From positions 21,821,686 to 21,885,685 of the forward strand of contig OZ022261.1 of the NCBI GenBank assembly GCA_963978905.1: a stretch of DNA of 64,000 bases. Reading direction: 5' to 3'. Within the stretch, counting starts at the first letter, position 1, and every line of letters begins with the position of its first letter. The notes below the pieces were generated by a model that did no database searches, had not been told where the DNA came from, and saw only the letters and a list, made by a program, of their open reading frames with translations. The position numbers and the translations under genes were made by a program. This document shows, one piece after another, positions 55,414-64,000 of this stretch. Source of the stretch: Trichostrongylus colubriformis. Lineage: Eukaryota; Nematoda; Chromadorea; Rhabditida; Trichostrongylidae.

Positions 55414-58400
55414 GTTAGTTAACGACTTATGAGATTTGCACAGGATCCCCATAAACTCATGATATCATATCGTATTATCCAGCGGGTGCCAAAAAAGTAG
55501 TTTTCCTCACGGCTAACATTCTCCAAGTTTACAGAACATAGGGCGAAAGAGATAAAGGCGTTGGAGCAAAATACTCCCGAAATGTTCTTTCAAAAAAAAA
55601 GCAAGCCGAGACTCATCACTTTCGAATTCATCAAAATACGGAGCCTTCAGTCGGTGAAGTCGAGCTTCAGAGCACCTACGGTATCAAGGTCCGCTTAAAA
55701 CAGTGGAGGCAGGTTCCGTGGTAGGTTATTTGTGGGAAGCTTCCTAAGGATTGGTCCTTCGGTTCATGGAAGTCACAGAGCCCTTGCTGCTTGCACAACG
55801 CTGCTATGATCCGAAACGTCATTTTTCGTACTTCTAATCCGCCTCCGGAGAGGTTTCAGCGGTAATGGCACGTTCTGGTTTTTGGAAACGAAGGGCGCTG
55901 GGAGCCCAGTAAGAACGGAATAAGTAAAAATACCACCCAATATAAATCCCCTCAGGTACCCCGAGTGAACGGACCTTAGCAAGCTTGAAACGAGGGCGAC
56001 GAAGATTCGTATTTTGTTTAGTTGATGTGACACATCATGTTCACCTGGAAAAAGCTTCTGATCCTGCTCTTGCAGAAGGCTGTTGCGGAGTTCAGTAATT
56101 GTGGGAGGTTGGCTCTTAAACTTCAGTGATAAAAGTAACTCGTTAGAATCAGCTGAAGTTCGAATTGTACATATAGGTGTTGGAAGTGGAAGGGAAAAAT
56201 TACTTTTTTTGGCACCCTTTGTATAATCTTCATATCATATATCATCGTGTTTTATATCTCATATATAATCATATCGATATATCGATATCATATATCACAT
56301 TATAACTTACTTGTTTAGGAATGTTCTATCGGATATTCATCGTCGGCGGAGTGATCGATATTATTGCAATTCTGAATAATTATATTGGAGCTATATTCCC
56401 TTCTAGAAGGTATGACAGAAATATTCGTAAATTAATTATATCTTCCCGAAATAATAAAAAATGGTCCAGCAGGAGCTGGTAGGGCAAGGGATTCCAAAAT
56501 CCTAGCGCTGCATAAGCCTACTGCTTGAAGCGGAAATGGGAATTTACAATACTCATTATTTCGAATAATAGATGATAGTAGGCCTAGAGATGATACTTTT
56601 TCTGATGTATATCATGCCCTATGTAGCTTCTGCGATGACTAAGAGATATTGGGCGGCAGAGGCCTTGCTCCAACACCTGAGCAGTAACACTTGAGCATAG
56701 AAGCGATTGTAATAGATATAATTACACACGTCATAATTCGTCAAATATCAAACCCCTTTTCACTTCCTCAACCCAGTGAGGAAGAGAAGGTCAGGTCTCT
56801 GTCGAATAATTCTCAGCGAAAGGGTGCACATCTCTTCCTCTGAGAGGGGTAGTAATCCTAGAGAACAGTGATGTACCCTTTAAACTAATAGATTGATAGT
56901 GGAAATCCCATGCATGACGTATTCCAAACGTGATCGCCCTACACTAATTGTCTTGACCTTGGCTCCCTGACACTGAAAGCACGCTCCGAGGGGCCATCGG
57001 CATTCACTGCTTAGCCGTGGGATGTGATGTCGACAGGTCGCAGCTTGGTTCAATGCATATGGAGTCACTGAAATATCAGCTGATACAGACTAGCCTCGCA
57101 TGTAACTATGTTAGATTGTGAGCGCACATACACTGGTAAGCGAGCCACTGTGCAGAGAAGAGAAGCGTTTGTACGCTCTAGGATTATGGATGGAACTCAT
57201 ATGCATGGCGGATCCTAAAACGGGAGCGGAAAACGTCAATGTTGATTTCCTGAGGGCGAAGGGTGTGTAATGGAAGCATTGCAGGCACACACTGAAATAT
57301 GTTCTCGAGGAAATGGGAGAATTCCGCACTTTCAAAAAAAAAAAAAGACTGGCAAATGTCTTTGGTCTAATTTATTTTTCTCTAAAAGCATGGCTTGACT
57401 CGAGTAGTCATTATGTAGCGGCAACCCTGCTTGATGGAAGTTGCCACTATTTAAAGTGAGGCATCTTAAAATTGTGCCAAGTTTTCCTTGACAAAATTTG
57501 CACCTAGAGATCCACACCACTACTAGCGAAACGAACAGATCAATAGCTTCGGATAAAGTAATAACCGCGTAAGCATTTCACGTACTTGCAAATCCTAACA
57601 TTCGCAACTAAGGCCTTTTATAAAAACGGTGACTTTACTTCGGAGAGGAGAACTCACTTTTCGTCGCGCCGTTTCCGCGTTGACTGGTTCGGCGTCCACT
57701 GGGGTAGTGCTTATTATCAATCTTTGCTGCTATTTATGGAAAGGGGAAGGGAGGGGGCGAGGGTCGTTATAATGGTGGGATGTGCTTTCTGAAAATCTTC
57801 CTCGACGTGACTTGACTCTGGAGGAAACGCCTTCTAGACTCTTCGAGTGTAAATCTTTACATCGAACTGTCGCGTGGCCGCCCGCTGCGCGAGGCGCGGC
57901 GAGTGCGGATTGTTTTCTTCGCGTGCGATTGCGTACTCTTCTTTCGAACTTTTACGCTTTAACCAATTATAAACTGATTAGTTTTTTTATTATAGTACTG
58001 GTACTGTTAATTTTACTTGTTATGCTGCCATTGTTTTTTCATGTTCGCGAGTCTGATTCTACATTGGTTGAAGTATTTCGTTTGTTATTGTTTGAGGTGT
58101 TTCTTGAAGTGTTACGTGATTGAAATGTTGTACAAGAACGTTCTGTCATGGGCTTAGTTTTATCTCATTAGAAGGGGAAGGGAAGCCTCAATTCCTCCAC
58201 TAAGACTCAGGCAAAAATTTAGACTTGAATGTGCATATTGACTCCTCAGAGACGCAAATCTGTGCATCTTTCTATAGGACGCCCCCTCATTGCAAGAGCA
58301 CACCATTGAACTCCCACAGTACCAGCCCATTGCGTCCTGAGCGATATGTAGATGTCCTTTGAAGACAGTGATAGGGTAATGTGGGTGATAAGAAATCCGA

Positions 58401-59507
58401 AAAAGGAGCAATTCAGTAAAAAATTAGAGGTGTGGAAAGCCTATATATGGCGAAATCCCCAGCGGACGGCCCATCTCTTAGCTGTGACATAGGCGGCCTT
58501 TTTAGCTCCAGCCGCCTTTCTTGGCTCGGTCCGCCTTCCAACAACGAGCACCCCTGATTGGCTGGGGTGGGAGGGGCCAAGGCGATGCGGCAAGGGTGGA
58601 GCGATCGGGGCGCGCTTTCATAAACAGAACGTCGCATACCCTTCTCTAACCAGCTAATTATCTTTTGCAGTGTTTTGATTCCTGCTGCTCACCCGTAGAG
58701 TTTTCGAGTTTTTCTTCACTATAAGCATGGGATGCCTATTAAGTTTCTGTATTGTTTCCTCGCTGTTTTGCGCATTGATTACTTGGCTACTCGCCAGTGG
58801 CAGAGTCGTCCGGGCTACCGGCCTCTTGACGGGATGGTCGTCCACATGGAAAATCATGGGTGCAATAGGGATTCTCCTTTTTGGGTCTCTGGTCATTTAC
58901 TTCCGTTTTTCTTCACCATCGTATTACTGATCATGTTCACCATTTCTTCCACATTTCCGTCGAACTTTCCTTATCACTGCCTTTAGAACGGCTGAGGCAA
59001 CTCGTGTTATGGTGCCGCAGGTGCGACGCCGCAAAGCGGAAATACGATATACATCCCTGCTCTTCGAGTTCATCACTAGAGAGCCTTGAATACAGAGAAA
59101 ACTTGAATACAGAGAAAAGTTTTCATCTCACCGAACGCGTCTAGTATCAACCCAGCGATGCTGGAAGGATGGAAAGATTGATTTGTCAGTAGCGTGCTAC
59201 ACTGGTGTCACTGGTGTGTTGGCTACGCCACTTGCCTCGGGCCATTATGTCAGCGTCGACCGAAGGGGACTACTCATATAAAAAATAAAAAAGTACTTTG
59301 TCAAGGAGTCGCTGTTTCTATATTATTGCCAAATTCGATTATTTCTGTTTCAGTTGGTTTCTCGACTTCTACATGTCACGAGGTACCACTGTTGGTCACG
59401 TGTACCTAATCATTGCGTGGACAACACGTTGTAGTCAAGGATGCACTGTAACGCTATTGGCTTTGAATAGGGCTACCGCAGTATGCAGTCCTATAAGACA
59501 CAAGCAG
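55263..59507 (+). CDS. Srv-class 7TM chemoreceptor gene, first three exons
   Basis: Spliced nematode chemoreceptor gene (serpentine receptor class V, a G-protein-coupled receptor of sensory neurons). Exons 55263-55413, 56319-56409 and 59354-59507 join in phases 1, 2 and 0 without a stop, giving 132 residues. TM1 is a hydrophobic stretch LPLYIVVVSIMITLRK. TM2 includes FIVGGVIDIIAILNNYIGAI. TM3 ends with the family's intracellular LALNRATAV motif. Intron 1 contains a 0.75-kb DNA element; intron 2 is about 2.9 kb. TM4-TM7 exons are not clearly visible, although an open hydrophobic stretch at 61891-62124 could belong. It could be a functional gene with long introns or a partial one. Confidence 0.8.
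55477..56223 (-). mobile_element. TA-flanked DNA element, family A copy 2, in an Srv intron
   Basis: Inverted relative of the 12.8-kb element: ends CCAGCGGGTGCCAAAAAAGT and the inverse GGCACCCTTTG at 56210-56220. Length is about 745 bp. It lies wholly inside intron 1 of the Srv receptor gene and leaves both splice sites intact. Internal matches include the block with AAACAGTGGAG, GGCAGGTTCCGTGG and the AAATATTCCCGAAATGTTC-type segment. Confidence 0.8.
56319..56409 (+). CDS. Srv receptor exon 2
   Basis: Acceptor TTGTTTAG, donor GTATGA. It encodes GMFYRIFIVGGVIDIIAILN then NYIGAIFPSR. The pattern F(Y)..F..GG.IDI...LN is typical of Srv TM2. It begins about 95 bases after the end of the inserted DNA element. 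Confidence 0.85.
56410..59353. other. Intron 2 of the Srv gene
   Basis: About 2.9 kb. Contains a 12-base A run at 57336, a GC-rich patch at 57870-57920 and another at 58455-58620 (GATTGGCTGGGGTGGGAGGG). No TM2-to-TM3 coding pieces were missed as far as phase shows, because exons 2 and 3 join exactly. Confidence 0.5.
59354..59507 (+). CDS. Srv receptor exon 3
   Basis: Acceptor CTGTTTCAG, donor GTATGT. The first base completes a Ser codon with exon 2. It encodes SWFLDFYMSRG, a hydrophobic segment, then TVTLLALNRATAVCSPIRHK. LNRATAV..P at the cytoplasmic end of TM3 is the most diagnostic motif of the family. Confidence 0.85.
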
Positions 59508-59886
59508 GTATGTATGTATGGGCATTCTCGAAAAACGGTGTAAAAGCGAAGTAAGAAGGGGTTTGGAATTGTATAAGGGAAATGTGCACAAGGAACCAGT
59601 GCGGGCCACTGGTGGCATAGCTAACGATTCCTGGTTTTGATTTGTGACCGCGCCCGTCGGGCAAAATTCTACACCGCTTATCCGTTTCTGAACTTCACAA
59701 TGCGGCATCGGCTCCTCCGTGAGAACGGTTTTGTTCATAGCTCGCACCATCGCGAGGCATGCCGGACGCCACAATGCGAGTTTTCCGTCTTGATGGTACA
59801 CATCCATCTCAAACGAAAGCTACCGTGTGTTGTGCGTCTATTTACTTTGACTATAAACTCTTAACTCTCACTTCCTACTCATCAGC

Positions 59887-60392
59887 TTAAAGGCACACTC
59901 CAGGGTTACTTCGAGTGGGCTGAAACGTTGAATTATGAAAATAGAGGTGTTGAGAAAAACGCCCACAAAGGGAAATCCGAAAAATGTCCCAGGAAATGGC
60001 AAAAAAGAAGGCCTCCAGACATCTGGACTTGAACGAGATTATCGCGTGAAACGAGCTTAGAATGTGTTTCCGCAGGATGGTGTCACAAGAAACTCTGGGA
60101 CCTGTTTCTTCTTGTCTCCTTTCTTATTGTTATCTCTTCCTTACTCTGTTATCACACAAATCATAGGCCTCACTTGCCACGTTGTTGCCACCCTCGCCAC
60201 CGTCATTTTCAACAATCACTTCTGGAATGGGCTGGCCTAAGCTGTCGGGTGGTGTCGCGCTTGCCTCTTTGGCCCAGCACGCTTCAGGAACTCACACTCT
60301 CTCGGTAAAGGTGCAACCTACTGGCTGTGGATCGAACTATCCGACCATGGCAGGAGCTTTAATACGTCAATAATCGTGGAATGTGTCTTTAA
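59887..60392 (+). mobile_element. TTAA-flanked element, family C copy 1
   Basis: TTAA then AGGCACACTCCAGGGTTACT at the left; TGGAATGTGTCT then TTAA at the right (506 bp including flanks). The interior is colinear with the inverted copy at 34.3-34.8 kb (GAATTATGAAAATAGAGGTG; GAACTATCC near the right end). No protein is recognised. Confidence 0.82.
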
Positions 60393-61890
60393 AACACCCG
60401 TCCACGCTCCTGGTGCTTGAACAACAAGTTGCAGTCGTTCCATTAATTAACCGAGGATCCAACGCAATTTTAGTATCTCTGGCTTCTTTCGCTACCTATT
60501 TTCCTAATGAATCGAAGCGAGAAAATCGTACGAATTTGTTGTTTATGTTTGCGTAATGAGGTTCTACGGAAAAGTAAAAAGTCATTCCGGAAGAAGATGA
60601 TCACCTACGGAATGTATCGAAAGGCGCGCTCTTAGATGATAAACGAAGTTGCAAAAGGGTCACTTATAGAATATTAGTTCGCAAAAAGCGCCGGTAACTA
60701 AAATATTGGAAACCGCAAGATTTCAGAATGATTCGATATTACGTAAGACTTCATTCGAGAAAGGCTGTATGAAGTACCAGATGCAGCGATTGCCGACGTA
60801 GTTCTTCGAATATTAAGAGTGCGCTATGAAATGATTGCCCGTCAAAATAAGGTATAGAGCTTACTTGTGACAGTAAAGAAAAAAAACTTAAAGAAATGGC
60901 CAGATAGCTGGAAAGTGGGCCCTTGTTCTCTCTGTTGATGTACTTACACACTCACGGGCGTGTCGTAATGGAACTGCATGAAGCCACGTGGGGAAGAGCG
61001 AGAAGCTTAGGCGTTGTGCGGAAGACTTGCTTTGGATTTCGTCGCTTCGCACATCGAAAACTGTCTGCTAAGGCGCACAGCTTACCCTCGGGGTAAGCAT
61101 TTTTGCCTTCTCTGAACCACTTAATTGACTCAAACACCGCCTTCAAATGAGGTGTAAGAAATCATCGGGTGCTTGTCAACTTGAATGATTGAATAAACGG
61201 GACACTTAAAAGACCGTTCATATATTTTTTCTATCAATGTCACTTTCCAATTCTTATTTCTTGGTGACTCTTCGAAGTGTGTTTGGAGGAAGTGTGATTC
61301 GCTCCGATTTTCCAGTGTTTTGTAGAAATTTCATTCGACAGACACTCCTCCCAAGTCTACCATTCATGTAGTTCTAGGACGCTCCATGTAATACATTAGT
61401 GTGAAACAGTGTTGAGCAAGTCTCAAGACGGTTTCACACTCAACACGAAATACACATTGTAAAAAAGTGGACCACACAACACTACATACCAACCCATACT
61501 GTTCGGCCGCAGTGAATTTTACTCTCCAGTGATAGTTCAAGTTGCACCCGATGTGGAGCTTTTGCTCACCACTCATCATCATTTCAATAAATAGTAAGGT
61601 TGCGTGTGTGGCGAACTTGTTGATTGGTCAATACATACGTGCGAAAACCAATTTCAGTTACGACGTGCGTACCGTGCCATGCCAGGAACAATCACGAATT
61701 GTGCCCGGCACAGCTTCAGCGATGAGGACTACTATTAAAGATGTAATGTGGCATTGGAGAATAATATTGAGGACCTTTTCCAAAAATCTCCGCCTTCATG
61801 TTGTCTCCCTCTCCCACGAAGTTTCAATCAAGAAGTTTCACATCGAACAAGGCCCCTTTTCATAGTAAAAAAATCGTAAGTGGCCACTAA
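60393..61890. other. No gene recognised; probable Srv intron or 3' region
   Basis: Searched for TM4-TM5 exons of the Srv gene in phase 0; none was convincing. An acceptor-like GGCCGCAG followed by an open stretch to a GTAAGG donor (61513-61592) is the best, weak, candidate. Confidence 0.3.
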
Positions 61891-62124
61891 CTCTTATTGA
61901 TTTCCTTGCACTATAAAAACGAGCATAAAGATGCATACCATTTTATGGAGGCTCGAGCCAATATGATACTTCTATTGATGTTTCAACTGGCATCACTGCT
62001 TCAGACCTTTTCCTTTTTGTCTTTGTTGAACGTTCCAATAATGGCTTCGCGTCAATACTACACCACAGTTGGGCCAAGCTATGTAATAGGTTGCGCCTCC
62101 CAGCACGCAGCCAATTCATGATCG
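61891..62124 (+). CDS. Candidate hydrophobic exon, possibly of the Srv gene
   Basis: Open stretch with ANMILLLMFQLASLLQTFSF and a second, less hydrophobic part ending at TGA 62122. It lies on the same strand 2.4 kb after Srv exon 3 and could hold TM6. No clear acceptor was found and the C-terminal Srv pattern is not evident, so this may be chance. Confidence 0.25.
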
Positions 62125-62259
62125 CTTCACAATTTACAGCGTTCTGCAACCTTAATCGACAGCCTTGTCACACGTCCCGCGAACCACTGTGGGGAATGCA
62201 TGCGATTATCTCGGAACGTTAACGTCAGCACCTCCTGGAAAGAGGATGTGAACAATTAA

Positions 62260-62671
62260 AGGAATCGTTCACGAAAATTCAAGTTCTTCTGTTGCCCACA
62301 TATTTATGGGATATTTGCTTTCTAAGGGTCGCATTCAAAGTTTCACGTGTGTATACAATAATACAACTGAGATCGAGTGCGAGAGAGCTGAGGAGCAAAG
62401 AGGCGACACCCACGCGGTCAGGGACGCAGAGCAGGAAGCAAATCAACAATGCGCGCGACAATTTGAACTGCGTTCTGGCTGTTGACGGCTGCTCAAATGT
62501 TGTGGCGGAAATGGGGCAAGATTTACTTGCTCTTCTTCCAATTTTTTTTTTGATTTCTGCTCCAGGATAAAGGAAGAGCCTATGCCCTTCCTATGTTTCC
62601 GTTCAAGTACCGTATCTAGTAGGGTGATTCTGAGTGGTATTAGAATCATGGGATTCCCATGAACGGTTTCT
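62260..62671. mobile_element. Fold-back element, family B diverged copy (subfamily 2)
   Basis: Begins AGGAATCGTTCACGAAAATT after TTAA (62256-62259). It shares GGGTCGCATTCAAAGTTTCACGTG with the family and ends GAACGGTTTCT before TTGA. The middle (AAAGAGGCGACACCCACGCG, GCAGGAAGCAAATCAAC) matches the fragment at 41.5-41.7 kb rather than copies 1-3. Confidence 0.7.
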
Positions 62672-62853
62672 TTGAGTGAACTAAGTAAGTAATGAAGGAA
62701 ATAATGAAAAAGCGGTAAAATTAGGCAATTTAGAGGCTGATAATGGTGTAGGTGTAAAAAAGATTGGAAGTGCAAGTCTCACTAACGGTACGAACGGCAA
62801 TAGCCACCAAAAGGAGCCTTATCCGTAAGGATAGGTGAGCGGAAAGTCACTTA

Positions 62854-62903
62854 TTATCGTCTAGAACGGTTCTTTCAATTATCGTCTAGAACGGTTCAAC
62901 ACT
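62854..62903 (+). repeat. 25-bp tandem duplication at the LINE 5' junction
   Basis: The sequence ATCGTCTAGAACGGTTC occurs twice, 25 bases apart (from about 62855 and 62880). The second copy is the in-frame start of the LINE fragment; the first is preceded by unrelated DNA. It is either a local duplication made on 5' truncation or a slippage repeat. Confidence 0.7.
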
Positions 62904-64000
62904 GGCAGCGATCATCGCCTGTTGAGAGCTCGATTCCACTTCGATCGCGGGCGTACACGCCTTGCTCGCGTCTTGTCCAGAAGACCACCTAGAACAGTTC
63001 TCGATGTAGCTGCCGCAGGCGCGATGGCAATGGAAGAAAGTTTCGCGATGCAAGAGGATCTCGACGACGACTACGAATCGCTGGTGAACACAATAAATGA
63101 AATAAGGAATCGCTGTCGTCATAATGCTCCCACTCACAACGGGTGTCGCATCTCCTCGCCTACACGGGCTCTGCTAGAGAAGCGGAGACAAATGGATCGC
63201 AGCGCTAATCATGTGGAGTACACGATCCTTAGCAGGCTGTGCAGGAAAAAGGTCATCGAAGATCATACTAACTACACCCGTACCAGGCTGCTGAGGGCAG
63301 CCGAGAAGAAAAGCAGTCTAAGGAGGGCTACAAGAAGCTTGGCTGAGTACCATCTAACGATTCCGTGCTTGAAGGGTCCCGATGGCACCCGCACTTCGTC
63401 GAGGCCCGAAATGGAAAGGCTGCTTGTCGGATTTTACTCCGATCTTTACAAATCAAGCCATGCATCCGCTCCGGCAAGTTCGGATATTGGAGAGGACGTT
63501 CTGCCTATCCTGTCTTCGGAAGTGCGCCATGCAATCGATAGTATGCCTCTAGGAAAGTCGCCTGGCAGTGATGGAATCACAGTAGAACTCTTACGAGCCT
63601 GCGGTACGCCGCTATACACAGCATTAGCAGCGAGATTCACGCGCTATCTAACGGAGTGCGAGGTACCAGCAGCTTGGAAGCGATCAAAAACAGTTCTGCT
63701 GTTTAAGAAAGGGGACAAGGAAGACTTGTCTAATTACCGCCCTATCACTCTACTGCCAGTGCTATATAAAGTGTTCACACGCTGTATCCTGAGCCGAGTG
63801 CGAAGGACTTTAGATGAGGCACAACCGGTCGAGCAGGCAGGGTTTCGTCGAACATTCAGCACCCTGGACCATATCACCACGTGTTGCCGCTTGATAGAGG
63901 TAGCTCGTGAACATCAAATGCCTCTCGTCTTCACATTTATCGACTATAAGAAGGCATTTGATTCTGTGGAACCAGCCTATGTATGGAAATCGCTGGAGGA
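62865..64000 (+). CDS. RTE-type LINE: endonuclease end and reverse transcriptase, runs off window
   Basis: One open frame from 62865 to the window end. It starts inside the C-terminal end of the APE endonuclease (RFNTGSDHRLLRAR). A linker region of about 200 residues follows, then RT blocks: GKSPGSDGI, AWKRSKTVLLFKKGDK, NYRPITLLPVLYKVF, QAGFRRTFSTLDHI and FIDYKKAFDSVE (motif A Asp). This is the RTE clade of non-LTR elements, which copy by target-primed reverse transcription. The element is 5'-truncated near 62855: only the last few endonuclease residues remain and a stop at 62862 closes the frame. The RT part itself has no visible break. Confidence 0.88.

Noticed and set aside
58654..58986. 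Overlapping frames in all directions, one with two hydrophobic stretches
   Set aside because: Within Srv intron 2; receptor exons 2 and 3 join without it, and no motif supports a nested gene.
1..64000. CRISPR array, bacterial operons or phage genes
   Set aside because: No regular spacer arrays, no ribosome-binding-site-led gene runs; splice sites and nematode elements show a eukaryotic genome.
1..64000. Spliced-leader RNA, 5S or other rRNA genes
   Set aside because: No match seen on either strand to the conserved nematode SL1 start or to recognisable rRNA segments.

Overview
This window looks like low-gene-density nematode DNA, most likely from a strongylid (clade V) parasite such as a hookworm. 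This is an inference. It rests on an intron-rich gene with nematode-style splice acceptors (TTTAG, TTTCAG), a nematode-specific Srv chemoreceptor gene, an RTE-type LINE, a BEL/Pao retroelement, and many short Tc1/mariner and fold-back elements. No bacterial operons, rRNA genes, CRISPR arrays or spliced-leader genes were seen.

Two host genes can be read with confidence. (1) On the minus strand, seven exons between 48443 and 36785 join in consistent phase into an N-dimethylarginine dimethylaminohydrolase / arginine-dihydrolase-like protein of the pentein fold (COG1834-like). It starts at ATG 48443. The His-containing active-site exon is at 41204-41321; the last exon(s), which should carry the catalytic Cys, were not found. 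(2) On the plus strand, three exons (55263-55413, 56319-56409, 59354-59507) encode the first half of an Srv-class 7TM chemoreceptor. Later exons are not convincingly visible.

The rest is mostly repeats, region by region. 5-7.3 kb: a TTAA-type element, a fold-back element and GC-rich repeat. 12.8-16.5 kb: three TA-flanked DNA elements and a small fold-back. 18.1-19.1 kb: a long-inverted-repeat element with a tRNA-like insert. 20.7-24.3 kb: a decayed BEL/Pao element (gag zinc knuckles, protease, RT, RNase H, integrase zinc finger). 25.5-26.3 kb: a deleted mariner. 28.3-28.7 kb: a near-perfect fold-back element. 31.4-33.7 kb: a hairpin-repeat array and an element with 35-bp terminal repeats around a 200-bp-arm hairpin. 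34-41 kb: further TTAA elements, a tRNA-derived inverted element, and a tRNA-Gly-like pseudogene. 46.8-52.3 kb: a fold-back element, two broken mariners and a half fold-back. 55.5-56.2 kb: an inverted sibling of the 12.8-kb element, lying inside an Srv intron. 59.9-62.7 kb: more TTAA elements. 62.85 kb to the end: a 5'-truncated RTE LINE running off the window.

The most notable pattern is that three sequence-unrelated short families appear to share the same edge, TTAA followed by AGG, with inverted termini. Also notable, two different mariner families have lost the same middle part of the transposase and the same third catalytic Asp. Most other open reading frames look like chance or shadows inside the repeats.
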